Shown: one piece after another, positions 47,499 to 58,841 of the stretch
How the letters are laid out: each line of letters starts with the position of its first letter
How positions within the stretch are numbered: position 1 is the stretch's first letter
Source of the DNA: Mitsuaria chitosanitabida ATCC BAA-476 = NBRC 102408
GTDB lineage: Bacteria; Pseudomonadota; Gammaproteobacteria; Burkholderiales; Burkholderiaceae_C
Assembly (NCBI RefSeq): GCF_001598255.1
Contig: NZ_BCYP01000006.1
Coordinates: 124,001 to 188,000, forward strand
Direction of reading: 5' to 3'
DNA: 64,000 bases
The notes under the pieces: model-generated
What the model was told of the DNA's origin: nothing
The model's database searches: none
The model's input: only the letters and a program-made list of their open reading frames with translations
Made by a program: the position numbers and the translations under genes

Positions 47499-48704
47499 AT
47501 GAGCCATTCCTCCAACCGCCCGCAGCAGGTCTGCGTGCTGGGATCCACCGGATCGATCGGGACCAACACCCTGGACGTGATCGCGCGTCACCCCGACCGC
47601 TATCGCGTCTTCGCGCTGTCGGCGATGAGCCGTGTCGACGAGCTCGCCGCCCAGTGCGTGCAGTACGAGCCGCGCTTCGCGGTGCTGCCCGATGCCGCGC
47701 TGGCCGCGCAACTGCGCGACCGGCTGCGCGCCGCGGGCTCGCGCACCGAGGTGCTGGACGGCATGGCCGCGCTCAGCGAGATCGCCGCCCACCCGGAGGT
47801 CGATGCCGTGATGGCCGCCATCGTGGGGGCCGCGGGGCTCGCGCCGGCGATCGCCGCGGCGCGCGCGGGCAAGCGCCTGCTGCTCGCGAACAAGGAAGCC
47901 ATCGTGCTTGGCGGCGCGCTGTTCATGCGCGCGGTGGAGGAGGGGGGCGCCACGCTGCTCCCCGTCGATTCCGAGCATTCGGCGATCTTCCAGTGCCTGC
48001 CCGAGGACCGCGCCACCTGGCACGAGCGCATCGACCACATCGTGCTGACGGCGTCCGGCGGTCCCTTCCGCCAGCGCGATCCGGCCACGCTGTCCGACGT
48101 CACGCCCGAGCAGGCCTGCGCTCACCCGAACTGGGTGATGGGCCGCAAGATCTCGGTGGACTCGGCGACGATGATGAACAAGGCGCTCGAGGTCATCGAG
48201 GCCCGCTGGCTGTTCGACCTGACCCCGGAGCAGGTGAAGGTCGTCATCCATCCGCAGAGCATCGTCCATTCGATGGTCGTGTGCCGGGATCGCTCGGTGC
48301 TGGCGCAGATGGGCACGCCCGACATGCGCGTCCCCATCGCCTACGCGCTGTCCTTCCCCGAACGCATCACCTCCGGCGCCGAGCCGCTGGACTTCCTGGC
48401 CAAGCCGACGCTGACCTTCGAGGAAGCCGACGCCCGCCGCTTCCCCGGGCTGCACCTCTCCTGGCAGGCGCTGCACGCCGCGGAGGGCAGCACCGCGGTG
48501 CTGAACGCGGCGAACGAGGAGGCGGTCGCCGCCTTCCTCGACCGCAAGCTGCGCTTCGACCACATCTGCCGGGTCAACCGAGCGACGCTGGAGAGCGTCG
48601 CGCCGCAGGCCGGCGAGGTCGACAGCGTCGAGGGCCTGCTGACGCTGGACGCCCGCGCCCGCCGTCATGCGCAGGGCCTGATCGCGTCGCTCGGCGCGCA
48701 CTGA
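47499..48704 (+). CDS. dxr: 1-deoxy-D-xylulose-5-phosphate reductoisomerase
   Basis: Dxr (IspC) forms MEP from DXP with NADPH, the first committed step of the non-mevalonate pathway. The 401-residue protein has the NADPH motif [17 protein letters not shown], the substrate/metal region [25 protein letters not shown], and [21 protein letters not shown]. It lies in the usual place between cdsA and rseP; ispG of the same pathway is at 21-22 kb. Confidence 0.97.
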   Translation: MSHSSNRPQQVCVLGSTGSIGTNTLDVIARHPDRYRVFALSAMSRVDELAAQCVQYEPRFAVLPDAALAAQLRDRLRAAGSRTEVLDGMAALSEIAAHPEVDAVMAAIVGAAGLAPAIAAARAGKRLLLANKEAIVLGGALFMRAVEEGGATLLPVDSEHSAIFQCLPEDRATWHERIDHIVLTASGGPFRQRDPATLSDVTPEQACAHPNWVMGRKISVDSATMMNKALEVIEARWLFDLTPEQVKVVIHPQSIVHSMVVCRDRSVLAQMGTPDMRVPIAYALSFPERITSGAEPLDFLAKPTLTFEEADARRFPGLHLSWQALHAAEGSTAVLNAANEEAVAAFLDRKLRFDHICRVNRATLESVAPQAGEVDSVEGLLTLDARARRHAQGLIASLGAH

Positions 48705-48729
48705 GTCTTCCGCCGACCGGACCGACGCC

Positions 48730-50097
48730 GTGCTCTCCCAGTTCCTGTACTACTTCCTCACGATCGGCGTGCTGATCGTGATCCACGAGTGGGGCCACTA
48801 CCGCGCCGCGCTCGCCTGCGGCGTCAAGGTCCTGCGTTTCTCGTTCGGATTCGGCCGCGTGCTGATGCGCCGTCGCAACCGCGACGGCACCGAGTTCGCC
48901 TTCAGCGCCATCCCCTTCGGCGGCTACGTGCTCATGCTCAACGAGCGCGATGGCGATGTTCCCGATCACCTGCGCGCGCAGTCCTTCAACCGCAAGACGC
49001 TCTGGCAGCGCGCCTTCATCACGGTGGCCGGCCCGGCGGCCAATCTCGTGCTGGCCGTGCTGCTGTTCGCGGCCGCGGGCTGGATCGGCCGCGACGAGGC
49101 GAAGGCGGTGCTCGGCACGCCGCTGGCCGGCAGCCTGGCCGATCGCGCGGGACTGCGCGCCGGCGACTGGGTCCAGGCATGGTCCACGGACGGTCAGGAG
49201 TGGGAGGACGTGCGCTCGATGCCGGACTTCGGCTGGCAGCTGGCGCAGGCGGTGGCCGACAAGCGGCCGCTGTTCCTCGGCGTCAGCAATGCCCAGGGCC
49301 ATGGGCGCCGCAACTTGCGCATCGACACCGACACCCTGGCCAGCCGGGACTTCGACGAACGCACCATGCGCCAGCTCGGCCTGGGCGGCGTGTTCTCCGA
49401 GCCGGTGCTGGGACCTGTCACCCAGGGCGAGGCGGCCGACGCCGCCGGCCTGCATCCGGGCGACCGGCTCCTGCGCATCGACGGCGAGGCTGTGCCCGAC
49501 GCGTCCTGGGTCGTGCAGCGCGTGCGCCGCGCGGTCGTGGACGGCCGACCCCAGGTGCTGCACGTCGTCGCGCAGCGCGACGGCCAGGTGATCGAACGTG
49601 AAGTCACCCCTCGGATCGAGGTGGTCGGCGACGAGCGCATCGCGCGCATCGGCGCCTACTTCGCCGGCAAGGTCGACACCGTCACCGTGCACTACAGCCC
49701 CTTCGAGTCCGTCAGGCAAGGCCTGACCCGCACCTGGGAACTGGGCGCGCTGACGGTCAAGACGCTGGGGCGGATGTTGGTGGGTGAAGCTTCGGTAAAG
49801 AACCTGAGCGGACCCATCACCATCGCCAAGGCGGCGGACCAGTCGGCCAGCCTGGGCCTCTCCGCGTTCCTGAGCTTTCTCGCGGCTGTCAGCGTGAGTC
49901 TCGGCGTCCTGAACCTGCTGCCGCTGCCGATGCTCGATGGCGGACACCTGATGTATTATCTTTTCGAGGGTCTGAGCGGCCGCCCTGTCTCCGAGTGGTG
50001 GCTCAAGCAGCTGCAACGCGCGGGAATCGCCGTGGTGGCGCTGATGATGAGCCTGGCCCTTTTCAACGATCTGACCCGCTCGCTGGGTCTGCACTGA
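48730..50097 (+). CDS. rseP: Site-2 protease RseP (GTG start)
   Basis: RseP is the intramembrane zinc metalloprotease that cleaves RseA and so releases sigma-E during envelope stress. The 455-residue protein has the active-site HEWGH (residues 19-23) in the first transmembrane helix and the third zinc ligand in MLDGGH (residues 402-406). Two PDZ domains in the periplasm follow (GLRAGDWVQAWSTDGQEW and GLHPGDRLLRIDGEAV). A GTG start is used. bamA follows 9 nt later. Confidence 0.95.
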   Translation: MLSQFLYYFLTIGVLIVIHEWGHYRAALACGVKVLRFSFGFGRVLMRRRNRDGTEFAFSAIPFGGYVLMLNERDGDVPDHLRAQSFNRKTLWQRAFITVAGPAANLVLAVLLFAAAGWIGRDEAKAVLGTPLAGSLADRAGLRAGDWVQAWSTDGQEWEDVRSMPDFGWQLAQAVADKRPLFLGVSNAQGHGRRNLRIDTDTLASRDFDERTMRQLGLGGVFSEPVLGPVTQGEAADAAGLHPGDRLLRIDGEAVPDASWVVQRVRRAVVDGRPQVLHVVAQRDGQVIEREVTPRIEVVGDERIARIGAYFAGKVDTVTVHYSPFESVRQGLTRTWELGALTVKTLGRMLVGEASVKNLSGPITIAKAADQSASLGLSAFLSFLAAVSVSLGVLNLLPLPMLDGGHLMYYLFEGLSGRPVSEWWLKQLQRAGIAVVALMMSLALFNDLTRSLGLH

Positions 50098-50106
50098 AGC
50101 TTCCGC

Positions 50107-52410
50107 ATGTCCCGATTCCTGCCCGACGCTTTGCGCCCCCACGTGATCCAACTGGCGGTGCTGGCCACCGCGCTGCACGCCGGTTCCGCCTGGGCCGTCG
50201 ACCCGTTCGTTCTGAAGGACATCCGCGTCGAGGGCCTCCAGCGCACCGACCCGGGGACGGTCTTCGCGGCCCTCCCGTTCCGGATCGGCGACACCTACAA
50301 CGACGAGAAGGGCGCCGCCGCCTTGCGCGCGCTGTTCGCGACCGGCTTGTTCAAGGACGTCAAGATCAACATCGACACCGATGCGGTGGTCGTCGTGATC
50401 GAGGAACGTCCCATCATCGCCAACGTCAGCTTCGTCGGCCTGAAGGAGTTCGACACCGAGGCGCTGACCAAGTCCTTGAAGGACGTCGGCATCGGTGAGG
50501 GCAAGCCCTTCGACAAGGCCCTGGCCGACCGCGCCGAGCAGGAGCTGAAGCGTCAATACCTGACCCGCTCGCTGTACGGCGCCGAAGTCACGACGACCAT
50601 CACCCCGATCGAGCGCAACCGCGTCAACGTGAGCTTCTCGGTGACCGAGGGCGAGCCGGCCAAGATCGCCGAGATCCGCATCCTGGGCAACAAGGTCTTC
50701 AGCGAAAGCACGCTGCTGGGCCTGCTGGAGCAGACGACCTCCGGCTGGCTGACCTGGTACACCAAGACCGATCGCTACTCCCGCGCCAAGCTGAACGCGG
50801 ACCTGGAAACGATCCGCTCGTACTACCTGAACCGCGGCTACCTCGAGTTCAACGTCGAGTCGACCCAGGTCACGATCTCCCCCGACAAGCAGCGCATCAG
50901 CATCGCCGTCACCGTGAACGAGGGCCAGCCCTACACGGTCAACGCGATCAAGCTGGAAGGCGAGTTCCTGGGCCGCGAGGAAGAGTTCAAGCGCCTGATC
51001 GCGCTCAAGCCGGGCCAGGCCTACAACGGCGAGGCGGTGGCCCAGACCACCCGCAACTTCCAGGACCTGTACGGCACCTTCGGCTACGCCTTCGCGCGCG
51101 TGGAGAGCCGCCCCGAGATCGACCGCGCCACCGGCCAGGTCACCGTGACCCTGGTGGGCGAGCCGCAGCGCCGCGTCTATGTGCGCCGCGTGCTGGTCTC
51201 CGGCAACACCCGCACCCGCGACGAAGTGATCCGCCGCGAGTTCCGCCAGTTCGAATCGTCCTGGTACGACGGCTCCCGCATCAAGGCCTCGCGTGACCGC
51301 GTCGAGCGCCTGGGCTACTTCAAGGACGTCACGATCGACACCGCGGAAGTGCCGGGCTCGCCCGACCAGGTCGACGTCACGCTGACCGTGACCGAGCGTC
51401 CCACCGGCAACATCCAGATCGGCGCCGGCTACTCCAGCGCCAGCAAGCTGTCGCTGTCGGGCTCGATCTCGCAGGAAAACGTCTTCGGTTCCGGCAACTA
51501 CCTGGGCATCCAGGTGAACACCGCCAGCACCGGCCGCTCGCTGGGCGTCACCACCGTCGACCCGTACTTCACCGTGGACGGCGTGTCGCGCGCGGTCGAC
51601 GTGTTCTACCGGACCGTCAAGCCGATCAACAACCTGGGCGAGGAATACGAGTTCGCGTCCTACGGCGGCTCGGTGAAGTTCGGCGTCCCGTTCTCCGAGG
51701 ACGACACCGTCTTCTTCGGCATCGGCTACGAGACCACCCGCATCACCACGACGACCGGCCTGCCCAACAGCTACTGGCTGTTCCGCAACCAGTTCGGCTC
51801 GTCGGCCATGTCCATCCCGCTGACGATCGGCTGGAAGCGCGACAACCGCGACTCGGTGATCACGCCGACGGCCGGCTCGATGAAGCGCGTCAACCTGGAA
51901 ATGAGCCCGGTCGGCGACTCGCGCTACACCATCGCCAACCTGCAGTACCAGCAGTTCTTCCCGCTGGGCCGCAAGTTCTCGTTCATGATCAACAGCGAAG
52001 TCGCCTACGGCAAGGGCCTGGGTGGCCGTCCGTATCCGATCTTCAAGAACTTCTACGGCGGCGGCCTGGGATCGGTGCGGGTGTTCGAGCCCGGCACGCT
52101 GGGCCCGGTCGACGTGACCGGCTCCTACACCGGCGGCAACCGCAAGTTCAACATTAACACCGAGTTCTACGTCCCGGTGCCCGGCTCGGGCAACGACAAG
52201 AGCTTCCGCCTGTTCGGCTTCCTGGATGCCGGCAACGTGTGGGGCCAGGACGAGAAGCTGGAGTTCAAGGACACCCGCGTGTCGGCCGGCGTCGGCATCA
52301 GCTGGCTGTCTCCGATGGGTCCGCTGCGCTTGAGCTACGGCTCGCCGGTGCGCAAGAAGCCCACGGATAGAATCGAGCGATTCCAATTCCAGATCGGGAC
52401 TGCATTCTGA
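50107..52410 (+). CDS. bamA: Outer membrane protein assembly factor BamA
   Basis: BamA is the Omp85 beta-barrel that inserts outer-membrane proteins. The 767-residue protein has a signal peptide ending SAWA (cleavage near residue 30) and five POTRA domains, starting with [20 protein letters not shown] 16-strand barrel follows, with the conserved VRGF-type loop here reading [15 protein letters not shown], and the closing aromatic FQFQIGTAF. bamB and bamD are in the same window; BamC and BamE are not seen. The stop shares one base with the skp start. Confidence 0.97.
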   Translation: MSRFLPDALRPHVIQLAVLATALHAGSAWAVDPFVLKDIRVEGLQRTDPGTVFAALPFRIGDTYNDEKGAAALRALFATGLFKDVKINIDTDAVVVVIEERPIIANVSFVGLKEFDTEALTKSLKDVGIGEGKPFDKALADRAEQELKRQYLTRSLYGAEVTTTITPIERNRVNVSFSVTEGEPAKIAEIRILGNKVFSESTLLGLLEQTTSGWLTWYTKTDRYSRAKLNADLETIRSYYLNRGYLEFNVESTQVTISPDKQRISIAVTVNEGQPYTVNAIKLEGEFLGREEEFKRLIALKPGQAYNGEAVAQTTRNFQDLYGTFGYAFARVESRPEIDRATGQVTVTLVGEPQRRVYVRRVLVSGNTRTRDEVIRREFRQFESSWYDGSRIKASRDRVERLGYFKDVTIDTAEVPGSPDQVDVTLTVTERPTGNIQIGAGYSSASKLSLSGSISQENVFGSGNYLGIQVNTASTGRSLGVTTVDPYFTVDGVSRAVDVFYRTVKPINNLGEEYEFASYGGSVKFGVPFSEDDTVFFGIGYETTRITTTTGLPNSYWLFRNQFGSSAMSIPLTIGWKRDNRDSVITPTAGSMKRVNLEMSPVGDSRYTIANLQYQQFFPLGRKFSFMINSEVAYGKGLGGRPYPIFKNFYGGGLGSVRVFEPGTLGPVDVTGSYTGGNRKFNINTEFYVPVPGSGNDKSFRLFGFLDAGNVWGQDEKLEFKDTRVSAGVGISWLSPMGPLRLSYGSPVRKKPTDRIERFQFQIGTAF

Positions 52411-52919
52411 TGAAGAGCAAGCTGTCGCAGATCGTCGTGGCCGCGTGTCTCGCGGCGACGGCGTCCCTGGGCGCGCAAGCCCAGGAAGTCAAGATCGGCT
52501 ACGTCAACAGCGAGCGCATCCTGCGCGAGACCAATCTCGCCAAGGCGGCCGAAGCCAAGCTGCAGGCCGAGTTCAGCCGCCGCGAGAAGGCGCTGCTGGA
52601 CCAGGAAGGCAAGCTGCGCGGCGCCGCCGAGAAGCTCGACAAGGACGGCCCGGCGCTGAGCGACGTCGAGCGCGCCCGCCGCCAGCGCGAGCTGATCGAG
52701 CAGGACCGCGACCTGCAGCGCAAGCGCCGCGAGTTCAACGAGGACGTCGCCCAGCGCAAGAGCGAGGAGACGACGGCCCTGGTCGAGAAGGCCAACAAGG
52801 TCATCAAGCAGATCTTCGAGCAGGACAAGTACGATCTGATCGTGCAGGACGCGATTCATGCCAGCCCCCGCGTGGACATCACGAAGAAGGTGATCGACGC
52901 GCTCAACGCTCAGAAGTGA
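52410..52919 (+). CDS. skp: Periplasmic chaperone Skp/OmpH family
   Basis: Skp holds unfolded outer-membrane proteins in the periplasm. The 169-residue protein has a signal peptide ([20 protein letters not shown] ... GAQAQ) followed by [12 protein letters not shown], then a long alpha-hairpin rich in Lys/Glu/Arg ([20 protein letters not shown]) forming the chaperone tentacles, and a closing [20 protein letters not shown]. Start and bamA stop overlap (TGATG). Confidence 0.94.
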   Translation: MKSKLSQIVVAACLAATASLGAQAQEVKIGYVNSERILRETNLAKAAEAKLQAEFSRREKALLDQEGKLRGAAEKLDKDGPALSDVERARRQRELIEQDRDLQRKRREFNEDVAQRKSEETTALVEKANKVIKQIFEQDKYDLIVQDAIHASPRVDITKKVIDALNAQK

Positions 52920-52921
52920 CC

Positions 52922-53983
52922 GTGAAACAGGCTCTGGTCTCGGATCTGATCGCCGCCTTGGGCGGCGATCTTGTTGGTGCCTCCGATGTGGCGATCTCCG
53001 CGATCGCCCCGCTGGAGGACGCCGGCGTGGACGCCATCTCCTTTCTCTCGAATCCGAAGTACGAAGCCCAGCTCGCGACCACGCGGGCCGGCTGCGTCAT
53101 CGTGCATCCGAAGCAGGCCGAGGCCGCCGCGGCGCGCCACGGCGCGGGCACGACCGCCAGCTGCATCGTCACGCCGGATCCCTATCTCTACTTCGCGCGC
53201 CTGACCCAGTGGTGGGCCGCGCACATGCGCAAGCCGCGCGCGGCCCCGGCGATCCACCCGACGGCGACTGTCGCGGCGGACGCCGTGATCGGCCGCGACG
53301 TCGAGGTCGGCCCGCATGCGGTGGTCGAGTCCGGCGCCGTCCTGGGGGACGGCGTGCGCATCGGCGCGCACACCATCGTCGAGCAGGACGCCCGCGTCGG
53401 CGCGCAGACGCGGCTGGAACCGCACGTGGTCTTCGGCCGCGACTGCGTGATCGGCGAGCGCTCGCTGATCCACAGCGGCGCCGTGATCGGCGCGGACGGC
53501 TTCGGTTTCGCCCCGACCAAGGGCGAGCAGGGCGTCGAGTGGGTCAAGATCGAGCAGCTCGGCGCGGTGCGCATCGGTGACGGCGTCGACATCGGCGCCA
53601 ACACCTGCATCGACCGCGGCGCGCTGGGCGACACGGTGATCGCCGACGGGGTGATCATCGACAACCTGGTCCAGATCGCCCACAACGTGAAGATCGGCCG
53701 TGGCACGGCGATCGCCGGCGCGGTGGCCATCGCGGGCAGCGCCGAGATCGGCGCGAACTGCATCGTGGCCGGCGCCGCCCGCATCAACGGGCACATCAAG
53801 ATCACGGACGGCGTGCAGATCGGCCCGACCGCCAACATCAGCAACAGCATCGACAAGCCGGGCGCCTACGCCGGCATGTGGCCTTTCGAGGACGCCGCGT
53901 CCTGGCAGAAGAATGCGGCCGCGCTGCGGGGGCTCTACGAGCTGCGTCAGCGCGTGCGCGCTTTGGAAAAGAAGACGACATGA
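52922..53983 (+). CDS. lpxD: UDP-3-O-acylglucosamine N-acyltransferase (GTG start)
   Basis: LpxD adds the second acyl chain in lipid A synthesis. The 353-residue protein has an N-terminal uridine-binding domain ([35 protein letters not shown]) and a left-handed hexapeptide beta helix ([43 protein letters not shown] with the catalytic His). I start at GTG 52922, 2 nt after the skp stop, because the family N-terminus begins there; a longer upstream frame overlaps skp and is not plausible. The stop overlaps fabZ. Confidence 0.95.
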   Translation: MKQALVSDLIAALGGDLVGASDVAISAIAPLEDAGVDAISFLSNPKYEAQLATTRAGCVIVHPKQAEAAAARHGAGTTASCIVTPDPYLYFARLTQWWAAHMRKPRAAPAIHPTATVAADAVIGRDVEVGPHAVVESGAVLGDGVRIGAHTIVEQDARVGAQTRLEPHVVFGRDCVIGERSLIHSGAVIGADGFGFAPTKGEQGVEWVKIEQLGAVRIGDGVDIGANTCIDRGALGDTVIADGVIIDNLVQIAHNVKIGRGTAIAGAVAIAGSAEIGANCIVAGAARINGHIKITDGVQIGPTANISNSIDKPGAYAGMWPFEDAASWQKNAAALRGLYELRQRVRALEKKTT

Positions 53984-54435
53984 ACGAGAAGATCATCGAC
54001 ATCCACGGCATCCTCGAGAAGCTGCCGCATCGCTACCCGATCCTGCTGGTCGATCGCGTGATCGAGGTCGAGAAGGGCGTGCGTATCCGCGCGCTGAAGA
54101 ACGTCAGCATCAACGAGCCCTTCTTCCAGGGCCACTTCCCGCACCGTCCGGTGATGCCGGGCGTGCTGATCCTGGAAGCGCTGGCGCAGGCCGCCACGCT
54201 GCTGGCCGTCGAGAGCTACGACTTCACGCTGGACGAGAACCACGTCGTCTACTTCGCGGGCATCGACGAGGCGCGCTTCAAGCGTCCGGTCGAGCCGGGC
54301 GACCAGCTGATCCTGGAAGTGACCCTGGACCGCGCCAAGGCCGGCATCTACAAGTTCGGCGCGCGCGCGCTGGTCGGCAACGACGTCGTGGCCGAAGCCA
54401 AGCTGATGTGCACGATGCGCAAGCTCGACTGCTGA
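53980..54435 (+). CDS. fabZ: 3-hydroxyacyl-[acyl-carrier-protein] dehydratase FabZ
   Basis: FabZ dehydrates 3-hydroxyacyl-ACP in fatty acid elongation and competes with LpxA for 3-hydroxymyristoyl-ACP. The 151-residue hotdog-fold protein has [20 protein letters not shown] and the catalytic [20 protein letters not shown] (His and Glu). Its ATG overlaps the lpxD stop (ATGA). A longer upstream frame from 53878 would overlap lpxD and is rejected. Confidence 0.96.
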   Translation: MNEKIIDIHGILEKLPHRYPILLVDRVIEVEKGVRIRALKNVSINEPFFQGHFPHRPVMPGVLILEALAQAATLLAVESYDFTLDENHVVYFAGIDEARFKRPVEPGDQLILEVTLDRAKAGIYKFGARALVGNDVVAEAKLMCTMRKLDC

Positions 54436-54463
54436 GCCGTCGCCGCCTCGAATCCTTCCGCAC

Positions 54464-55255
54464 ATGGCCCAGATCCATCCCACCGCCATCGTCGATCCGA
54501 AGGCGCAACTCGACGACACCGTCCAGGTCGGTCCCTACGCGGTGATTGGCCCGGAGGTGCGCATCGGCGCCGGCACCTGGATCGGCCCGCACACGGTCGT
54601 CGAGGGCAAGACCACGATCGGCCGCGACAACAAGATCTTCCAGTTCGCGTCGATCGGCGCGATGCCGCAGGACATGAGCCACGGCGGCGAGGTGACCGAG
54701 CTCGTCATCGGCGATCGCAACACGATCCGCGAGTTCTGCACCTTCAACACCGGCACGTTCAAGGAGCAGGGCGTCACGCGCGTCGGCTCCGATAACTGGA
54801 TCATGGCCTACGTGCATCTGGCGCATGACGTGATCGTCGGCGACCACTGCGTGCTGGCCAACAACGCGACGCTGGCCGGGCACGTCCATGTCGGCGACTG
54901 GGCCACCATCGGCGGGCTCACCGGCGTGCACCAGTTCGTGCACGTGGGCGCGCACGCGATGATCGGCTTCCAGGGCCATGTGGCGCAGGACGTCGCCCCC
55001 TACATGACCGTCGACGGCAACCCGCTGGCCGTGCGCGCGGTCAACCTGACCGGCCTGCGTCGCCGCGGCTTCAGCAACGACCGCATCGGCGTGATCCGTC
55101 AGGTCCACAAGCTGCTGTTCCGCGACGGCACGACGCTGGAGCAGTCGGTGGCCAACATCGAAGCGCTCAAGCACGGGCAGGATGCGGAGTCGCTGCGCGA
55201 CATCCAGCTGATGCTGGACTTCCTGGCCGCCGCCAAGCGCGGCCTCGTTCGCTGA
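54464..55255 (+). CDS. lpxA: UDP-N-acetylglucosamine acyltransferase LpxA
   Basis: LpxA catalyses the first step of lipid A synthesis. The 263-residue protein is a left-handed beta helix of hexapeptide repeats ([37 protein letters not shown]) with the catalytic His in [13 protein letters not shown] and the [18 protein letters not shown] region. It also has a C-terminal helical domain ([20 protein letters not shown]). It lies 28 nt after fabZ. Confidence 0.96.
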   Translation: MAQIHPTAIVDPKAQLDDTVQVGPYAVIGPEVRIGAGTWIGPHTVVEGKTTIGRDNKIFQFASIGAMPQDMSHGGEVTELVIGDRNTIREFCTFNTGTFKEQGVTRVGSDNWIMAYVHLAHDVIVGDHCVLANNATLAGHVHVGDWATIGGLTGVHQFVHVGAHAMIGFQGHVAQDVAPYMTVDGNPLAVRAVNLTGLRRRGFSNDRIGVIRQVHKLLFRDGTTLEQSVANIEALKHGQDAESLRDIQLMLDFLAAAKRGLVR

Positions 55256-55274
55256 CAGGCCCGGACCGCCAGCC

Positions 55275-56420
55275 ATGACCTCCACGGATCCTCGACTGGG
55301 CCTGGTGGCCGGCGAGGCCTCCGGGGACTTGCTGGCCAGCCTGCTGCTCCAGGGGCTGAAGGCGCGCTGGCCCGGGCTGAGCTCGGCCGGCATCGGCGGC
55401 CCGAAGATGCAGTCGCAGGGCTTCGACGCCTGGTGGCCCAGCCACAAGCTGTCGATCTTCGGCTACTGGGACGCGATCAAGAACATCCGCGAGCTGCTGG
55501 CGATCCGTCGCCAGCTCGGCGATCGGCTGATCGCGGAGCGGCCCTCGGTCTTCGTCGGCGTCGACGCGCCCGATTTCAACTTCGGTCTCGAGCAGCGTCT
55601 GCGCGAGTCGGGCATCAGGACGGTCCATTTCGTCTGCCCGTCGATCTGGGCCTGGCGCGCCGAGCGCGTGACCACGATCAAGCGCAGCGCGGATCACGTG
55701 CTCTGCCTGTTCCCCTTCGAGCCCGAGATCCTGCACAAGGCCGGCATCGAGGCCACCTACGTCGGCCATCCGCTGGCCGACCAGATCCCCTTCGAACCGC
55801 CGACCGAGGACGCCCGGCGCGAGCTGGGCTTCGGCGCGGGCGACGTGATCGTCTCCCTGCTGCCCGGCAGCCGGCACAGCGAGCTGACCTACATCGGCCC
55901 GGCGCTGCTGGACGCGGCGCAGCGGATGCTGAAGGCGCGGCCCGAGCTGCGCTTCGTGATCCCGATCGCCCCGGGTCTGCGGCCCGCGGTGGAGGCGCTG
56001 GTCGCGCGCCATGGCGCGGGCCTGCCGCTGACGCTGATCGACGGCCGCGCGCAGGACGCGCTGGCGGCCTGCGACCTGACGCTGGTCGCCAGCGGCACCG
56101 CGACGCTGGAGGCGGCCTTGCTCAAGCGGCCCATGGTGATCGCCTACAAGCTGCACTGGTTCAACGCGTGGCGGATGAAGGGCAAGGCGCTGCTCCCGTG
56201 GGTGGGCCTGCCCAACGTGCTCGCGCGCGAGACCCTGGTGCCGGAATGCCTGCAGGACGACTGCACCGGCGAGCGCATCGCCTCGGAAGGCCTGGCCTGG
56301 CTGGACGACGCGCCACGACGCGCGCGTCTGCACGCCCGTTTCCTCGAGATCCACCAACAGCTGCGCTGCAACACCGCGCAAAGGGCCGGCGATGCGATCG
56401 CGAAAATCCTCGGCCGCTGA
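55275..56420 (+). CDS. lpxB: Lipid-A-disaccharide synthase LpxB
   Basis: LpxB joins lipid X and UDP-2,3-diacylglucosamine. The 381-residue GT19-family protein starts with [20 protein letters not shown] and contains [46 protein letters not shown]-like sequence, and [22 protein letters not shown]. The rnhB frame opens 29 nt before its stop. Confidence 0.95.
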   Translation: MTSTDPRLGLVAGEASGDLLASLLLQGLKARWPGLSSAGIGGPKMQSQGFDAWWPSHKLSIFGYWDAIKNIRELLAIRRQLGDRLIAERPSVFVGVDAPDFNFGLEQRLRESGIRTVHFVCPSIWAWRAERVTTIKRSADHVLCLFPFEPEILHKAGIEATYVGHPLADQIPFEPPTEDARRELGFGAGDVIVSLLPGSRHSELTYIGPALLDAAQRMLKARPELRFVIPIAPGLRPAVEALVARHGAGLPLTLIDGRAQDALAACDLTLVASGTATLEAALLKRPMVIAYKLHWFNAWRMKGKALLPWVGLPNVLARETLVPECLQDDCTGERIASEGLAWLDDAPRRARLHARFLEIHQQLRCNTAQRAGDAIAKILGR

Positions 56421-57075
56421 GCAGCCGGAGCAGCTCGGCCTGGAGTGGGGCCGCGAGGGCCTGCTGTGCGGCGTGGACGAGGCTGGGCGCGGCCCGCTGG
56501 CCGGGCCCGTGGTGGCCGCGGCGGTGATCCTGGACGACCAGCACCCGATCAAGGGCCTGGGCGATTCCAAGGTGCTGAGCGAGAAGAAGCGCGAGCAGCT
56601 CTTCGACGAGATCCGCGCCAAGGCGCTGTGCTTCTGCATCGCCGAGGCGACCGTCGAGGAGATCGACCAGATCAACATCCTGCAGGCGACGATGCTGGCC
56701 ATGCGCCGCGCCGTCGAGGGCCTGCGGCTGAAGCCGGCGCGGGTGCAGGTGGACGGCAACCGCTTGCCGGTGCTGCGCATCCCGGCCGAGGCCATCGTCA
56801 AGGGCGACGCGCTGGTGCCGGCGATCTCGGCCGCGTCCATCCTGGCCAAGGTGCATCGCGACCGCTTCTGCCTGCAGATGCACGAGCAGTACCCCCAGTA
56901 CGGCTTCGACAACCACAAGGGCTACGGCACGCGCGAGCATCTGGAGGCGCTGCGTCTGCACGGCGCCACGGTGTGGCACCGCCAGAGCTTCGCGCCGGTC
57001 CGCTCGCTGGACCTGAGCGGCGTGAGCCTGAGTGCCGGGACCGGCGTCGCCGCCGGTGTCGTCGAGCTCGATTGA
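56392..57075 (+). CDS. rnhB: Ribonuclease HII
   Basis: RNase HII removes single ribonucleotides and RNA primers from DNA. The 227-residue protein has the catalytic [20 protein letters not shown] ([10 protein letters not shown]), [12 protein letters not shown], and [20 protein letters not shown] with the late Asp. The first roughly 20 residues ([20 protein letters not shown]) overlap lpxB by 29 nt. No Shine-Dalgarno alternative is obvious, so coupling with lpxB is likely. Confidence 0.94.
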   Translation: MRSRKSSAAEQPEQLGLEWGREGLLCGVDEAGRGPLAGPVVAAAVILDDQHPIKGLGDSKVLSEKKREQLFDEIRAKALCFCIAEATVEEIDQINILQATMLAMRRAVEGLRLKPARVQVDGNRLPVLRIPAEAIVKGDALVPAISAASILAKVHRDRFCLQMHEQYPQYGFDNHKGYGTREHLEALRLHGATVWHRQSFAPVRSLDLSGVSLSAGTGVAAGVVELD

Positions 57076-57120
57076 GATCCCGCGGGCGCGAGCTCGCACG
57101 CAACCTGGAATGAACGCCGC

Positions 57121-57894
57121 ATGAGCTGGCAGTCGATCACCGCGCGAGACAACCCCAAGCTGCAGCACCTGCGCAAGCTGGCGCAGGACGCGGGCGCCTA
57201 CCGCAAGCTCGGCGGCGTGTGGCTGGAGGGCGACCACCTCGCGCGCGCCGCCGTGCAGCGCGGCGTGCGGCCGGTGCTGGCGCTGATCACCGACGTCGCC
57301 GCGGCGGACGAGGCGATGCGCGCGCTGGCCGACGTGGCGCCCAAGGTGCTGGTCGTCTCGCCGGCGCTGTTCAAGACGGTGTCGGGGCTGGAGTCGCCGG
57401 CGCAAATCGGTTTCGAGCTCGCGTTGCCGGGACAGCCGCGCATCGAGGCGCAGGCCGATTCGGTCGTGCTGGACCGGCTGCAGGACGCGGGCAACGTGGG
57501 CACGATCCTGCGCAGCGCCGCGGCGCTGGGCTTCCGCCAGGTGCTGGCGCTCAAGGGCACGGCGGCGCTGTGGTCGCCCAAGGTGCTGCGCGCCGGCATG
57601 GGCGCGCACTTCGGGCTGCGGCTCATCGAGGGCCTGAGCGTCGAGGACCTCGACGCGCTGAAGGTGCCGCTGCTGGCGACGAGTTCGCACTCGGACGCGC
57701 TGCTGCACGAGGCCGATCTGCCGAACCCCTGCGCCTGGGTCATGGGTCATGAAGGGCAGGGCGTCGCGGAGGCGCTGATGGCGCGCTGCGCGCTGCGCAT
57801 CGGCATTCCGCAGCCGGGTGGCGAGGAGTCGCTCAACGTCGCGAGCGCCGCGTCCATCTGCCTCTACGAATCGGCGCGACGCCGTCTCGTCTGA
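57121..57894 (+). CDS. TrmH/SpoU family RNA 2'-O-methyltransferase
   Basis: The 257-residue protein has an N-terminal substrate-binding domain (ARDNPKLQHLRKLAQDAGAY, WLEGDHLARAAV). The SPOUT catalytic domain shows the three family motifs: LDRLQDAGNVGTILRSAAALGF (motif 1, Asn/Arg), WVMGHEGQGV (motif 2) and IPQPGGEESLNVASAASICLYE (motif 3). It acts on rRNA or tRNA; the exact site cannot be inferred, so no symbol is given. It is convergent with the EamA gene, 12 nt away, with no visible terminator. Confidence 0.88.
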   Translation: MSWQSITARDNPKLQHLRKLAQDAGAYRKLGGVWLEGDHLARAAVQRGVRPVLALITDVAAADEAMRALADVAPKVLVVSPALFKTVSGLESPAQIGFELALPGQPRIEAQADSVVLDRLQDAGNVGTILRSAAALGFRQVLALKGTAALWSPKVLRAGMGAHFGLRLIEGLSVEDLDALKVPLLATSSHSDALLHEADLPNPCAWVMGHEGQGVAEALMARCALRIGIPQPGGEESLNVASAASICLYESARRRLV

Positions 57895-57906
57895 GGCGAG
57901 GCGCTT

Positions 57907-58797
57907 TCAGCGGGCCATCGCCAAGGCGGCGACGCCCACCGCGATGAACACCGCTCCCGCGATGCGCCAGCCGCGTTCGCCTTCCCCGAGCAACTGGCCG
58001 CCGATCAGCGCGGCGAAGAGCATCGACAGCTCCCGTGCCGGTGCGACGCGCGACAGCGGTGCGAGCTTCATCGCGTACAGCACCAGCACATAGGCGGTCG
58101 GGGCACCGACCGCCACGACCAGCGCGTGCTTCCACTGCTTGCGCAGCGCCGGCAGGAAGCCCGCGCGATCGCGCATCACCGCGGGCAGGCTCACCGGCAC
58201 GCGCAGCAGGTTGCACAGGTAGTCGTAGAGGATGGGCGACAGCGCCAGCACCTTCACCGCGTAACCGTCGATGACGCTGTAGGCGGCGATGGTGGCGCCG
58301 GTGAGCGCGCCCCAGGCGATGCCCAGCTGGCGCTTGCGATGCCGCTCGGGATCGTGATTCGCGCTTTTGGAGAAGAACGTGGGTCCCGCCGCCATCAGCA
58401 GGATGCCGCCGACCACGCCCGCCAATCCCAGCGCGCCGCCCAGGCCGAGGTGCTCGCCCAGCAGCAGCACGGCGACCAGCGAGGACAGCAGCGGCCCGCT
58501 GCCACGCGCGACCGGATAGACCACCGTCATGTCGGCGGCGCGGTAGCCGGCGAGCAAGGCGTTGAAGTAGGCCAGGTGGACGATGGCGCTGGCCAGCGTC
58601 GCGGTCCAGGCCTGCCAGCCCCAGTTCGGCAGTTCGTCGAGGCCCACGATGAACACCAGTGGCAGCCAGAGCAGGCTGACGCCGACCGCGGTCATGCAGG
58701 CGAAATGATGATTGCCCTGGGCCTTCTTGGCGGCGAAGTTCCACAGTGCGTGGATGAGGGCGGCGGCGATGACAAGCGCCAGTGCGGATGCCGGCAT
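57907..58797 (-). CDS. EamA/DMT-superfamily membrane transporter
   Basis: The 296-residue protein is almost entirely hydrophobic, with about ten predicted helices in two EamA repeats. It begins MPASALALVIAAALIHALWN, a drug/metabolite-transporter start with the conserved HALWNFAAKKA. Helices such as GGALGLAGVVGGILLMAAG and a second-half VVAVGAPTAYVLVLYAMKLA follow. The substrate is unknown. It follows ppsR on the same strand after 44 nt and may share its transcript. Confidence 0.88.
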   Translation of the reverse strand: MPASALALVIAAALIHALWNFAAKKAQGNHHFACMTAVGVSLLWLPLVFIVGLDELPNWGWQAWTATLASAIVHLAYFNALLAGYRAADMTVVYPVARGSGPLLSSLVAVLLLGEHLGLGGALGLAGVVGGILLMAAGPTFFSKSANHDPERHRKRQLGIAWGALTGATIAAYSVIDGYAVKVLALSPILYDYLCNLLRVPVSLPAVMRDRAGFLPALRKQWKHALVVAVGAPTAYVLVLYAMKLAPLSRVAPARELSMLFAALIGGQLLGEGERGWRIAGAVFIAVGVAALAMAR

Positions 58798-58841
58798 GGA
58801 TCAGCGGTCTCGCATACGGATCGCCGTTCCGCGCCTCGCGA

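Noticed and set aside
48574-52386. 1270-codon open frame antisense to rseP and bamA
   Set aside because: It is a shadow caused by G/C-rich third positions of the real genes; the translation is repetitive Val/Leu/Asp/Gly/His with no domain, and it overlaps well-identified genes.
52445-52921. N-terminal extension of lpxD through skp
   Set aside because: The extension is the skp gene read in another frame; the LpxD family start coincides with GTG 52922.
53878-53979. N-terminal extension of fabZ
   Set aside because: It overlaps the lpxD 3' end in another frame and is absent from the family; ATG 53980 overlaps the lpxD stop in the usual ATGA manner.
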